Positions 47,786 through 58,353 of a stretch of 64,000 nt of DNA are shown piece by piece. The translations under genes were made by a program, and so were the position numbers. This DNA comes from an uncultured bacterium (GTDB lineage: Bacteria; Cyanobacteriota; Vampirovibrionia; Gastranaerophilales; Gastranaerophilaceae). The stretch covers positions 47,730 through 111,729 of the forward strand of contig CATLLJ010000004.1 in assembly GCA_950022495.1 (NCBI GenBank), written 5' to 3'. Under the pieces are notes generated by a model. The model ran no database searches, was not told the origin of the DNA, and saw only the letters and a list, made by a program, of their open reading frames with translations. The first letter of the stretch is position 1. Every line of letters starts with the position of its first letter.

Positions 47786-48382
47786 TTATTCCTGCACTTT
47801 GTTTCTTAAACTAAAGTAGTGTGAGATTGATTTTATTATTCTTTTTAAAAGAGGGGTTTTATCTTTAATTTCATACTGAATTGGCGGATAAAACATAGGC
47901 ATAGTCTTAAAATCCATATAAGTTGCATTTTTACCTTGTTGTACAAATACATCAAGTTGTTTGTCTATACTCCGACGACCTGTGTTCATGCCGAATTTTT
48001 TGTAAAATACATGAGGGACCTCTTCCTCATTTTTTAAATTACTTGCCTCTACATGAAATCTGCCGTTGTAGCCTAATTGTTCACTATATTTTGTGGCAAA
48101 GTTTAATAATACGGTTCCAAGTCCTCTTCTTGGATGATCCATTGAATCCAGATAGGATATATATAATGAGTTTACCCATCCCATATCTCGTCTGTAAACT
48201 TGTTCCGGATAGCAATACATAACAGCTTTTTCTTTAGGATTTTTTGTAGAAACTGCTGTAAAGCAATCCTCATTTAGACCCGAAGAGTATTTAGTAGTAT
48301 GTTTAAAAATGAAATGGTCGGGTATTTTTTGTAAAGATTGTCTTGTTATAAAATAATTTTTTGGATATTTACATTTTAACAT
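47786..48382 (-). CDS. GNAT-like acetyltransferase family protein (tandem paralog 2)
   Basis: RRGLGTVLLNFATKYSEQLGYNGRFHVEASNLKNEEEVPHVFYKKFGMN. Confidence 0.65.
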   Translation of the reverse strand: MLKCKYPKNYFITRQSLQKIPDHFIFKHTTKYSSGLNEDCFTAVSTKNPKEKAVMYCYPEQVYRRDMGWVNSLYISYLDSMDHPRRGLGTVLLNFATKYSEQLGYNGRFHVEASNLKNEEEVPHVFYKKFGMNTGRRSIDKQLDVFVQQGKNATYMDFKTMPMFYPPIQYEIKDKTPLLKRIIKSISHYFSLRNKVQE

Positions 48383-48525
48383 TATGATTTATAGAAAACA
48401 TATAAAAATAATTTTTGTTATAATAAAAAATTTTGTTAAAAAATAATAATATTCAGTCAGAAAAGATATTTTAGAGTATAATTATAAGAAGAAGTAGAGA
48501 TTATAAATAGTTAGGGAATAAAATT

Positions 48526-49935
48526 TTGAAAAAGAAATATCATTTTATCGCAATAGGCGGAGTAGGAATGAGCGGACTTGCAAAATACTTACTGCAAAAC
48601 GGTTTTGAAGTTTCCGGCTCAGATATAAACGACAGTAAATATGTTCAAAACGTAAAAAAATTAGGTGCAAAAGTCTTTATCGGGCACGATGAAAATAATC
48701 TTCCTGATGATTGCATAGTAGTTGCAAGTACAGCAATCCGCGAAAGCAATCCTGAAATGCAAAAAGCAAAAAGATTAGGACTGCCAATTTACCATCGTTC
48801 TGATTTATTAGCGGAAATTTCCAAAAATGAAGAGTATTTTATCGGTTATTCAGGAACCCACGGGAAAACAACAACCAGCGGACTTTGTTCTTACGTAATG
48901 GAAAAAGCAGGACTTAAACCATCATATATTGTTGGCGGTATTATTCCGGAAATTAACGCTAATGCTAATGCTGCACTGGATAAAATTTTTATCGCTGAAC
49001 TTGATGAGAGCGACGGAACAATTGTAAAATATTCTGCAAATCTTGTTGTTGTTAACAATTTGGAACCTGACCATTTAGATTTTTATAAAAACGGTCTGGA
49101 TTCTATTCTGGAAACTTTTGAAACATTCTTATCTAATATCAGAGAAAATGGTATTGTTCTTGCAAATACTGATAACGAAGGTGTAAAAAGGCTTGTTAAG
49201 TATTATACAGAGCACGAACTCGGGCATAACGCAAAATTTATGACATATTCTATCGGCGGAAATACTGACTATTGTGCAAAAAATATCAATTATGCAGAAG
49301 ATTTTACAACCTTTGATATTATGTATAAAGGTGAATTACAAACAACATTAAAAATATGCCTGAAAGGTGTTCATAATGTTTATAATTCGCTTGCTGTATG
49401 GGCATCACTGCATATTGCAGGAATTGATATGGGATTGGTAAACAAACACTTTGCAACATTCAGCGGAATGGGAAGAAGATTTCAAAAAGTCGGCGAGTTT
49501 GACGGAATTTCAATCTATGACGATTACGCACACCATCCGACAGAAATTAAAGCAACTTTATCTTCTTCAAAATCATTTAAAAACAGAAATGTTATCGCTG
49601 TATTTCAGCCGCACAGATACACAAGACTGCAAAATCTTTGGAATGAATTTATGGGTGCCTTCTCTGATGTAGACAGAGTGGTAGTAACAGATGTTTATGC
49701 AGCATCTGAAGATCCGATTGAAGGTGTAAATTCTCTTGCTTTCACAAACGAATTGAAAGAAAAAATTGAGGTTCCTTGCGAAAATATTTCAGGCGACATC
49801 AAAGAAGTTGCGAAAAAATTATTCCCGACACTAAAATCCGGTGATATTGTAATCGGATTAGGTGCAGGAACCATCACAAACCTTGGCAAAGAATTGTTGG
49901 CTTTAAATGAGGAGAGAGTCAAAGTTGGAAAATAA
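48526..49935 (+). CDS. murC: UDP-N-acetylmuramate--L-alanine ligase
   Basis: FIAIGGVGMSGLAKYLLQNGFEVSGSD; GTHGKTTTSG; FQPHRYTRLQ (TTG start in ORF track). Confidence 0.97.
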   Translation: MKKKYHFIAIGGVGMSGLAKYLLQNGFEVSGSDINDSKYVQNVKKLGAKVFIGHDENNLPDDCIVVASTAIRESNPEMQKAKRLGLPIYHRSDLLAEISKNEEYFIGYSGTHGKTTTSGLCSYVMEKAGLKPSYIVGGIIPEINANANAALDKIFIAELDESDGTIVKYSANLVVVNNLEPDHLDFYKNGLDSILETFETFLSNIRENGIVLANTDNEGVKRLVKYYTEHELGHNAKFMTYSIGGNTDYCAKNINYAEDFTTFDIMYKGELQTTLKICLKGVHNVYNSLAVWASLHIAGIDMGLVNKHFATFSGMGRRFQKVGEFDGISIYDDYAHHPTEIKATLSSSKSFKNRNVIAVFQPHRYTRLQNLWNEFMGAFSDVDRVVVTDVYAASEDPIEGVNSLAFTNELKEKIEVPCENISGDIKEVAKKLFPTLKSGDIVIGLGAGTITNLGKELLALNEERVKVGK

Positions 49936-50827
49936 TTCTGAAAAAAACTTTGATATAAAAATTCATACGACATTCAAAATCGGCGGTAAAATCGCAGAAG
50001 TATTTTTTCCTGAAAATATAGACGAATTTATTAAAATTTTGGATGAAAATGAAGACATAGAAGTATTCGGAAATCTTTCTAACACACTGGTTTCAAGTAA
50101 TGGTTACGAGGGCAGAATTATCCTTACAACAAAAATGGATAACGTAACAATTGAAGGAAATAAAATAATTGCCGACTGCGGAATAAAAGGACCGAGGCTT
50201 GCCCAGCTTGCTTGCAGTAAAGGATTGTCAGGATTTGAATTTATGATTGGTTTCCCCGGTTCTATTGGCGGAGAAGTTTTCATGAACGCTTCTGCAAATT
50301 CACAGGCAATCAGTGACAAATTAACAGCAGTTACCTGTTATTCAAAACAGCTTGGAATTGTTAAATATTCAAAAGAAGAAATGAATTTCGGCTACAGAAG
50401 TTCTAGATGCCAGAACGAAGATTTGATTGTTTTGCAGGCAGAATTTGAACTTGATGAAAAAAATCCGATTGAAATTCAGGCTCGAATGAATGATAATTTA
50501 AAATTTCGCAAATCTCATCAGCCTTTGTTATCACTTCCAAACTGCGGCAGTATATTTAAAAATCCGGACGGTGATTCTGCAGGACGACTTTTGGATTCTG
50601 TCGGTGCAAAAGAAATGAAATGCGGCGGAGTCAGAGTTTGGGAAAGTCATGCAAACTTTATTGTTAACGATAAAAACGGCACTTCCGCTGATGTTTTGAA
50701 TTTAATGTTCCAAATGTACACAAAAGTAAAAGAAACTTATAATATAGAATTAAAACCTGAAATAGTTTTTTTAGGCGGAAAAAATAAAAAGGAAAATGAA
50801 ATATGGCAGATATTGAACAAAAAATAG
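49907..50827 (+). CDS. murB: UDP-N-acetylenolpyruvoylglucosamine reductase
   Basis: HTTFKIGGKIAEVFFP; FMIGFPGSIGGEVFMNA; SLPNCGSIFKNP; start within the murC overlap is uncertain. Confidence 0.95.
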   Translation: MRRESKLENNSEKNFDIKIHTTFKIGGKIAEVFFPENIDEFIKILDENEDIEVFGNLSNTLVSSNGYEGRIILTTKMDNVTIEGNKIIADCGIKGPRLAQLACSKGLSGFEFMIGFPGSIGGEVFMNASANSQAISDKLTAVTCYSKQLGIVKYSKEEMNFGYRSSRCQNEDLIVLQAEFELDEKNPIEIQARMNDNLKFRKSHQPLLSLPNCGSIFKNPDGDSAGRLLDSVGAKEMKCGGVRVWESHANFIVNDKNGTSADVLNLMFQMYTKVKETYNIELKPEIVFLGGKNKKENEIWQILNKK

Positions 50828-51753
50828 ATAAAAATGCTAAAATTGCAGTGCTTTGCGGCGGAATGTCTTCAGAAGCCGAAGTTTCAAGACGTTCAGGCAA
50901 AGGATGTTTTGATGCATTGCAAAGACTTGGATATACAAATGCTGAACTTGTTGAAGTTGACAAAAATATTGCTCAAACTTTAAAAGAAGGAAAATATGAT
51001 TATGCGTATAACGCACTTCACGGAAAATACGGTGAAGATGGATGTATTCAAGGTATTTTGGAAATTCTTCAAATCCCATATACCGGCTGCGGTGTAATGT
51101 CATCTTCTGTCTGCATGAACAAAGAATATACAAAAAGAATTCTTTCGACCTGCAAAGATATCCCTTTAATCAAATCTGTTTTTGTTCAAAAAGGTGATGA
51201 CGTTAAAGAAAAAACAAAAGATTTGAAATTCCCTGTATTTACAAAACCTGTTTGCGAAGGTTCAAGCTTTGGTATGACAAAAGTTGATACTCCTGATGAA
51301 CTTGAAAAAGCTTATCAAGAAGCAATTAAATACAATGATGATGTTTTGATTGAGGAATTCATAGAAGGTGTGAGTGCAACAGTAGGCGTTTTGGAAGGTA
51401 AAGACGGATTGTTTGCAACAGAAATTTTGGAAATCAGACCGAAAAATGAATGGTATGACTACGAAGCAAAATACACAAAAGGTATGACCGATTTCATTTT
51501 ACCTGCTGAAATATCTGAGGATATGACAAAACGTGTTAAAGATATTGCGGTGAAAGCATTTAAAACCGCAGGTTGTGCCGGTGTTTCAAGAGTTGATTTT
51601 CTAATAACAGAAGATACACCTTATGTTCTTGAAATTAACACATCTCCGGGTATGACCGAAACAAGTGACTTACCTGCACAATCTGCAGCTATGGGGATTA
51701 GTTATGATAACCTTGTTCAAATTATATTAAACGGAGCTGGATTAAATAAATAA
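50803..51753 (+). CDS. ddl: D-alanine--D-alanine ligase
   Basis: AVLCGGMSSEAEVSRRSG; NALHGKYGEDGCIQG; EINTSPGMTETS. Confidence 0.97.
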   Translation: MADIEQKIDKNAKIAVLCGGMSSEAEVSRRSGKGCFDALQRLGYTNAELVEVDKNIAQTLKEGKYDYAYNALHGKYGEDGCIQGILEILQIPYTGCGVMSSSVCMNKEYTKRILSTCKDIPLIKSVFVQKGDDVKEKTKDLKFPVFTKPVCEGSSFGMTKVDTPDELEKAYQEAIKYNDDVLIEEFIEGVSATVGVLEGKDGLFATEILEIRPKNEWYDYEAKYTKGMTDFILPAEISEDMTKRVKDIAVKAFKTAGCAGVSRVDFLITEDTPYVLEINTSPGMTETSDLPAQSAAMGISYDNLVQIILNGAGLNK

Positions 51754-52637
51754 TGAACGAAGATGACAACATAATGAAAGAATTTGAAGAAGAATTGCAA
51801 GATGAATTTGCACTTCCGAAGCATTCTGTAAAACACAAGCAGACTGAACGTAAAATTCGTAAAAAGCGTAAAAAACTTAATCGGTTAAAATCGTTTTTAA
51901 GAAGTGTTTTACTGATTGTGTTGTTGTTTGTGATTTATGAATTTGTAAAACTTCCTCAATGGTACCTGCCACAGGATGTTTTCAAAAAGTTTGATAGTAA
52001 TAAAATTGAAATTGTTAACAATAATATTGTGCCGGATGCGGTTGTCTACAGTTCTTTAAAGAATATTTATGTGCCGAAACTTCCGATATTTTTAATGAGT
52101 GTAAAACCTATTAAAAAAGAATTATTTAAAATTCCGGTAATAAAAAATATTTATGTAAGACGTTATGGATTTCCTGCAAGAATACAGATTATTCTTAGAG
52201 AAAGAATTCCTGTTGCAGTTATAAAAACAGATTTGAATGCTAAACCTGTTGCATTTTTCACATCAGATGGAATTTTGATAGCTAACAAAAACTATATGGG
52301 TTTGTCTAATTCAAAATCTTTATTAACTATTTTGACCACTTCATCTAAATTAGACAAAAATTGGACTGTTAAACGGGTTAATTATATTGAAAAAATAGTA
52401 AAAGCAATTGAAACTTATTCTGGAGAAAAAGTATCTTATATTGATATGCGAAACCCGAATGATGTTTATGTCAAAATCGAAAAAACAAGTATCAGACTGG
52501 GTGCATTAGACAGTACGGTATTTGAAAGAATAAAGAGGATATATACAATTCTGCCTCAAATTAAAGATATGGATAGCCGGATTAAGTATATTGATTTAAG
52601 CTGGGATAAGGTAAATTATTTAAAATTGAAAAAATAA
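51753..52637 (+). CDS. ftsQ: FtsQ/DivIB-type cell division protein (POTRA)
   Basis: N-terminal basic region plus single TM, KNIYVRRYGFPARIQIILRERIPVAVI, position after ddl. Confidence 0.85.
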   Translation: MNEDDNIMKEFEEELQDEFALPKHSVKHKQTERKIRKKRKKLNRLKSFLRSVLLIVLLFVIYEFVKLPQWYLPQDVFKKFDSNKIEIVNNNIVPDAVVYSSLKNIYVPKLPIFLMSVKPIKKELFKIPVIKNIYVRRYGFPARIQIILRERIPVAVIKTDLNAKPVAFFTSDGILIANKNYMGLSNSKSLLTILTTSSKLDKNWTVKRVNYIEKIVKAIETYSGEKVSYIDMRNPNDVYVKIEKTSIRLGALDSTVFERIKRIYTILPQIKDMDSRIKYIDLSWDKVNYLKLKK

Positions 52638-52639
52638 TT

Positions 52640-53521
52640 ATGAGTTTTAATAATAAATATCAAAAAATACGAAATTTGGCAGAGGGTGAATTATCAGCAA
52701 TAGAAAAAAAAATGGTTGAAGCTGTTTCTATTCGCGAACCTATGAATGCTGATATTGTTCAATTTTTAGCGGCACCTTCCAAAAGAATTCGTTCTGTTCT
52801 TGCAATTTTATATGCAAGGGCATGCGGTGAAATTTTGTCTGATAAACAATTGGAATTTCTGGCGGCTGTGGAACTTGTGCATAATGCCTCTTTAATTCAT
52901 GACGATATTATTGATGAAAGCAAGTTTAGACGCGGTGTTGAAACTATATATTGTAAATTCGGTAACAAATTAGGAGTTATTGCAGGAGATTATCTATTGT
53001 CTGCGGCGATGGAAAAGATTGTTAATATAGGTTCTATAGAGATTTTTTCAAAGTTTGTACATACTTTGAAACAGATGTGCATAGGAGAAATTAATCAGAA
53101 TTTTGACAGATTTAAAATTGGTACAATTGAAAATTACATTGAAAAATCAAAAAATAAAACGGCATATCTTTTTGAAACCGCACTTGAAGGATGTATGTTT
53201 TTAGCACAAAATCAATATGATTTACCTGAGATAAAAGAGCTGGGTTTGAACATAGGAATTGCGTTTCAAATAAGAGATGATATTATCAATCTGACGAATA
53301 CAGATAAATCAAAACCGGTTAATAATGATATTACAGAAGGAATATATAATGCTCCTATTATATATTCGGGTAGTATTGAGGATTACACATCAGGTATTGA
53401 AAAAACACGGGCTTTGTTGAATAATTATATAAATAGAGCGGTGCAGCAGGTGGAAAAACTTCCTGATAACGATTACAAGGCTGCATTAGAAGAGTTTTTG
53501 GAGCTTTTGAATAATGAATAA
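52640..53521 (+). CDS. Polyprenyl diphosphate synthase
   Basis: LIHDDIIDESKFRRG (DDxxD) and GIAFQIRDDIINLT. Confidence 0.92.
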   Translation: MSFNNKYQKIRNLAEGELSAIEKKMVEAVSIREPMNADIVQFLAAPSKRIRSVLAILYARACGEILSDKQLEFLAAVELVHNASLIHDDIIDESKFRRGVETIYCKFGNKLGVIAGDYLLSAAMEKIVNIGSIEIFSKFVHTLKQMCIGEINQNFDRFKIGTIENYIEKSKNKTAYLFETALEGCMFLAQNQYDLPEIKELGLNIGIAFQIRDDIINLTNTDKSKPVNNDITEGIYNAPIIYSGSIEDYTSGIEKTRALLNNYINRAVQQVEKLPDNDYKAALEEFLELLNNE

Positions 53522-54299
53522 AATACAACAAATTTGGCTAGATTATAAAACAAGATTAAACGAAAAAAGAAAAGCACAATGGATGAATTTCAAATCCAAA
53601 TTACCTGCTGCTATACAATTGAAATTAGATAAATGGGAAGAATGGTATAGCAATTATAAAGAAACAGCATTGTGCGAAGTAATAGAAACAGTTGTTTTTG
53701 TTCTGGTAATGGTTATTATAATAAGATTTTTTGTCGGCGAAATCCGCTGGATTCCATCAGGTTCAATGAAACCGACACTTGTTGAAGGTGACAGAATTGT
53801 TGTTGAAAGATATTCCAGATTTTTCTCCGGTCCTGAACGCGGTGATATTATGGTTTTCTATCCGCCATCAACAAAATTATCCCGAGAACCGTTACCATTA
53901 CTTGCAAGATTAACAGGTATTTTATGCAAAGATGTTGCTTATATTAAAAGAGTTGTTGGAATGCCTGGTGATACAGTTGAAATTATTCCTGAAGAAAACG
54001 GTTCTGCTTATGTTTATATCAATGGCAAAAGATACGAAGAAGACTATATCAAAAGTGTTTATGAATATCCGTCCTGTCCTGATAAAAATACTGACCCTCT
54101 GATATTAATGAGTGATCAGGTAATGAAATGCGGTCCTTTCAAACTTGATGAAGACAGTTATTTTATGATGGGTGATAACCGTGGAAATTCACAGGACAGC
54201 AGATACTGGGGCACTTTAAAAAGAGACCGTTTTGTAGGTCGTGCAGTTGTTGTATTCTGGCCTTTAAACCGTATGAAAGTTCTTCACAGATTAAAATAA
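53514..54299 (+). CDS. lepB: Signal peptidase I
   Basis: IPSGSMKPTLVEGDRIVVERYSRFF; YIKRVVGMPGDTVEI; MGDNRGNSQDSRYWG. Confidence 0.96.
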   Translation: MNKIQQIWLDYKTRLNEKRKAQWMNFKSKLPAAIQLKLDKWEEWYSNYKETALCEVIETVVFVLVMVIIIRFFVGEIRWIPSGSMKPTLVEGDRIVVERYSRFFSGPERGDIMVFYPPSTKLSREPLPLLARLTGILCKDVAYIKRVVGMPGDTVEIIPEENGSAYVYINGKRYEEDYIKSVYEYPSCPDKNTDPLILMSDQVMKCGPFKLDEDSYFMMGDNRGNSQDSRYWGTLKRDRFVGRAVVVFWPLNRMKVLHRLK

Positions 54300-54668
54300 G
54301 TGATAATATTTCATATAATTAGCCATAATATCTGAACTCATTCCATTTGCAACATTTGCTTTAATGGTTTGTTCTTTATCCTGACTGGTTTTTTCGTCAA
54401 TTTTGCCGGTTTCATCATGCTGTGGTTGAATTTCCTGCTGGCTTTGCACCTCTTGAAGCTGTTCCATCATTTCTTCAACCTGTTTCATAACCTGAGAATG
54501 TAATTGAACATCTCCCGAATAAGAACCTGTTGATTCAATACCTGCGGTTTCTAAATCCTCAAGAACCTGTTCCCAGTGTGAGTAATTAGTAATATTTGTA
54601 CCCTGTGCCTGTGCAGCAGCTTGTGCTTTGCGTAATTCGTCGATTGATTTGATTTCACCTTCACTCAT
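54291..54668 (-). CDS. Hypothetical Q/E-rich protein
   Basis: 125-aa ORF overlapping the lepB 3' end by 9 bp in antisense. Confidence 0.55.
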   Translation of the reverse strand: MSEGEIKSIDELRKAQAAAQAQGTNITNYSHWEQVLEDLETAGIESTGSYSGDVQLHSQVMKQVEEMMEQLQEVQSQQEIQPQHDETGKIDEKTSQDKEQTIKANVANGMSSDIMANYMKYYHLF

Positions 54669-54812
54669 AATGACGGCTCTCCTAAATTTTATCTTCTTAT
54701 CTATAATATATAAGTTAAATTTTAATTAGTATTTTCAAAATTTAAAATTTTCGTAACAAAAATTTATATGATTTATTTCTGCAGGATAGTTCCAAAATTT
54801 ATAATTATTTTA

Positions 54813-55475
54813 TTAATAATTGTTTTCCTCAAGATAAATTTTTGCAAGAGCTATATCAGATTTTGTTGTTACTTTGATATTTCTATAATCACCATCAACA
54901 ATATAAACATTTTTACCAAGAAATTCCACCATACCAGCATCATCTGTAAAGTTTTTGTCAATCAAGTTTTCATGTGCCTCTTTAATAAGTTTGTATTCAA
55001 ACGCCTGCGGAGTTTGTGTATTATAAAGCTTAGAGCGGTCAATTGTTTTGATTATTTTACCATTTTCATCAACTTCTTTAATTGTATCAACTGTTTTGGT
55101 CATAACAGAGACCGCTTTTTTTTCAATAACTGCCTTCATTGTATTTTTAATAATTGAAGGAGTAATCATTGGTCTTGCACCGTCGTGAATAAGTACATAA
55201 TCGCAATCCAATACTTTTAAACCATTAAAAACAGATGATTGACGGGTATTTCCGCCTTCAATGATTTGAATATTTTTGTATTGGTTAAAAATTTTTGACA
55301 AAACACCAATAATAGATAAATTTGCACAAATTACAATATTTTCAATATTAGATTGGAGAAAAGCTTCAACAGTGTATTGAATAATTTCTTTGTTGTTGAT
55401 TTTTTCAAGCAGTTTATTTGTATTCCCAAATCTTGATGAGGTTCCGCCTGCTGTAATTATTGCCCCGAATTTCAT
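54813..55475 (-). CDS. ispD: 2-C-methyl-D-erythritol 4-phosphate cytidylyltransferase
   Basis: GAIITAGGTSSRFG; VLIHDGARPMI; TQTPQAFEYKLI. Confidence 0.96.
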   Translation of the reverse strand: MKFGAIITAGGTSSRFGNTNKLLEKINNKEIIQYTVEAFLQSNIENIVICANLSIIGVLSKIFNQYKNIQIIEGGNTRQSSVFNGLKVLDCDYVLIHDGARPMITPSIIKNTMKAVIEKKAVSVMTKTVDTIKEVDENGKIIKTIDRSKLYNTQTPQAFEYKLIKEAHENLIDKNFTDDAGMVEFLGKNVYIVDGDYRNIKVTTKSDIALAKIYLEENNY

Positions 55476-56386
55476 TTGTTATTCTCCCAGTGATTAAAAA
55501 TCTTATTTTCAACATCTTCTTTTGTAAAATGTTCTACTGTGCCATTTATTTTTAAATTCACGCCCAGTCCTTCTTTTACTTCGCCAATAACAGCACCGAA
55601 AGGACAATCCTGGGCAACCGCGGCAACAATTTGGTAATCTTCACCGCCAAAAAGTACTAAATTCTGCCAGTTTTCAAACTGTTCTAAATCTTTGTCATGC
55701 GGAATTTTATCAAAATCTATATCCAGCAATACTCCGCTTTCATTGGCAATTATTGACAGTGCATCCATCAAACCGTCTGATGTGTCCATCATTGCATAAT
55801 CTTGTTTAACGGTTATTGCAATATTTTTTCCGAATTCAACTTGTGCTTTAGGTTCTAAGTGGGCTTTGATAAATTTTTCCGGTTTATTTTTCTCTTCAAG
55901 AAGAAGTTTCAAACCTGCACCGCTTGAGCCATGTAACCCAGAAACAATAATTTTGTGTCCAACTTTAGCATTTTTTCTGGAAGAAATTTTTCTTCCGGCA
56001 GTTGACCCGATTGCACAAACAGAAATAAAAATTTTGTCTCCGCCTGTTATGTCTCCGCCTACAATTTTAATACTTTCGCTGCATGCTTTTTTACAACCTT
56101 CATAAAATTCTTCTATGAATTTATTGTCAATATCCTGCGGTAAGGATAAAGAAACTGTCAAATATTTAGGTTCCGCACCGCTTGCGGCAATATCTGAAAT
56201 ATTTACCATTACAGATTTATATCCCAGTTGAAACGGTGTAATTTTTTTACGCAGAAAATGCACATCTTCAACCAGACTATCCTGTGTTACAACTATACCC
56301 AAATCCTTTAAATACGCACAATCGTCTCCGATATATTCAGATTTGAGAGTATTTTTTATTATTGAAATAAATTCTTTTTCTTTCAT
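55472..56386 (-). CDS. thiL: Thiamine-monophosphate kinase
   Basis: IGDDCAYLK; VTQDSLVEDVHF; MVNISDIAASGAEP; GGDITGG; MDTSDGLMDAL. Confidence 0.95.
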   Translation of the reverse strand: MKEKEFISIIKNTLKSEYIGDDCAYLKDLGIVVTQDSLVEDVHFLRKKITPFQLGYKSVMVNISDIAASGAEPKYLTVSLSLPQDIDNKFIEEFYEGCKKACSESIKIVGGDITGGDKIFISVCAIGSTAGRKISSRKNAKVGHKIIVSGLHGSSGAGLKLLLEEKNKPEKFIKAHLEPKAQVEFGKNIAITVKQDYAMMDTSDGLMDALSIIANESGVLLDIDFDKIPHDKDLEQFENWQNLVLFGGEDYQIVAAVAQDCPFGAVIGEVKEGLGVNLKINGTVEHFTKEDVENKIFNHWENNK

Positions 56387-56391
56387 AGTAA

Positions 56392-58305
56392 TTAAACTAT
56401 ATCATGTTCAATAAGTGAAATAAATTCTTTTACTAAGTTAGCATTTAATTTTTTACCGCTGTCCGCTTTAATAATTTCAAGAGCATCACGTGTAGAAAGT
56501 TTTGCTCGATACGGACGGGGTTCGATTAATGCAAAATATTCATCAATAATTAAAATAATTTGAGATGTTAACGGAATATCATCTGCTGCAACTTTGTTAG
56601 GATAACCTGAACCGTCCCAGTTTTCGTGGTGGTGTTCAATTATTGGAAGAATATCTTGAACATAAGAAATTGGTTGTAAAATTTCACGTGCTGCAATAAC
56701 GGGATGGTTTTTAATAGTTTCTCTTTCTTCTTCTGTCAGCGGTGTAGATTTTTGTAGTAAATCTTTTGGCAGCATTAGATTTCCAATATCATAAAGTAAA
56801 ATTGCAATTCTCAAGTTATCAATATCTTCTTTTGAAAGGTCAAACCTTTTTGCTAAACTTACAGCCATTAAGACTTTATTTTTTACTGCACCTGCTGAAT
56901 GCATCGGATTATACATTTTAGCAAGCATATCTGCTACTGTATATAGTGATTCTTTTGATAGTTCGTCTTTATTTGCAGGAGCTTTAAGTTTTAAACATAG
57001 CTCTTTTGACAGATGTTTTGCCATTGGAACTCTATTTTTAGACAGAATATCAATAAATGTATTAACTGCGATTTCCTGCCATGAGGTTTCAGAAATAGGT
57101 TTTGCAATAGTAACTCTGTTTCTTCCTTCTCGTTTTGAAGTATACATAGCCTGATCGGTAAGTTCGAGAAGTTCTTCGACATTGTCGGTATGTTCAAAGT
57201 ATGTTGCGACTCCTAAACTTCCGGTGATATGTCCGATAGTTTCAATTTCAACATGTTCAATTGATTTACGGATTCTTTCTGCTGCTATCATTGCACCTTC
57301 AGATGAAATACCCGGTAGCAATACGTTAAATTCTTCGCCGCCGATTCTTGCAGGAACATCGACTGAACGGGCATTTGATTTTAAAACATTTGCGATAGTT
57401 TTAATTGCCAAATCACCGTAGAAGTGACCATAAGTATCATTAATTTTTTTCAAAAAGTCCAAATCAATTCCAATGACTGAAAATGGCTGCTGTTGACGTT
57501 TCGCACGTTGAACTTCTTTTTCTAAAGCTTCTTCAAAATATCTTCTGTTATACAAACCTGTTAAAGCGTCTGTAACTGCCTGTTCACGAACTGCCTGAAA
57601 TAAGTCGGCAATAGTAATAGACATTTCAATTTGTTTTGCAAATAATCCCAGAAAATCCATTTCTGCTGATGCAAGTTCTTCTCTTGCTGAAAATACGCAG
57701 AACCATCCGAATTCATTGTTTTGAGTAATTAATGGAACAACAATAACTGATTTTACAGGCTGGTTTGCAGATGATGTAATTTTTTGAACAGTTTCATCCG
57801 GAACATCAGGTAAAACAGCTTTTAAGGAAAGATCAATGGATCTTGTCTGAATAATAGTTCTTTGTCTCATTGTATCGGCAAAAACACTTTCGTCAGAATA
57901 GTTTAATCGTCGTGTTTGAATACCAGGAGAACCTATAAGGTTGTTTAACCTATCAATTAATCCATCATTTGACTGTGCAAGAATTTGTAAAAATACACCT
58001 TCATCATCAACACATTTGCGAATAATACAACAGTGCATATATCCGAGTTCGCCCTGAGTACTGTTAACAATTGCTTCCATTACGTTTTCTAACGGGGTAG
58101 AAGAATTCATCATATCCCAGATGTGCTGAAGGGTAAACATACGTTTGTTTGCGTCATTTAATTCTTCAGTACGTTCTGCAATCTCTTTTTCTAACTCAAG
58201 ATTACGTTCATATATTTCAAGGTAATCACGTTTTTCGTGATAAATATTATGTTCTACTTCAGAGACTTTTCTTGTAACTTCTTTAAACTTGTCAAATAAG
58301 CCCAT
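56392..58305 (-). CDS. GAF-GGDEF-(degenerate) HD-GYP signalling protein
   Basis: RSVDVPARIGGEEF (I-site plus GGEEF); HD-GYP region LLYDIGNLMLP...IIEHHHENWDGSGYP...IDEYFALIEPRPYR. Confidence 0.9.
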   Translation of the reverse strand: MGLFDKFKEVTRKVSEVEHNIYHEKRDYLEIYERNLELEKEIAERTEELNDANKRMFTLQHIWDMMNSSTPLENVMEAIVNSTQGELGYMHCCIIRKCVDDEGVFLQILAQSNDGLIDRLNNLIGSPGIQTRRLNYSDESVFADTMRQRTIIQTRSIDLSLKAVLPDVPDETVQKITSSANQPVKSVIVVPLITQNNEFGWFCVFSAREELASAEMDFLGLFAKQIEMSITIADLFQAVREQAVTDALTGLYNRRYFEEALEKEVQRAKRQQQPFSVIGIDLDFLKKINDTYGHFYGDLAIKTIANVLKSNARSVDVPARIGGEEFNVLLPGISSEGAMIAAERIRKSIEHVEIETIGHITGSLGVATYFEHTDNVEELLELTDQAMYTSKREGRNRVTIAKPISETSWQEIAVNTFIDILSKNRVPMAKHLSKELCLKLKAPANKDELSKESLYTVADMLAKMYNPMHSAGAVKNKVLMAVSLAKRFDLSKEDIDNLRIAILLYDIGNLMLPKDLLQKSTPLTEEERETIKNHPVIAAREILQPISYVQDILPIIEHHHENWDGSGYPNKVAADDIPLTSQIILIIDEYFALIEPRPYRAKLSTRDALEIIKADSGKKLNANLVKEFISLIEHDIV

Positions 58306-58353
58306 TTTTTTTCCTTAAAAAGAGTCCAACTAAGTACTCATGATAACACTTTT

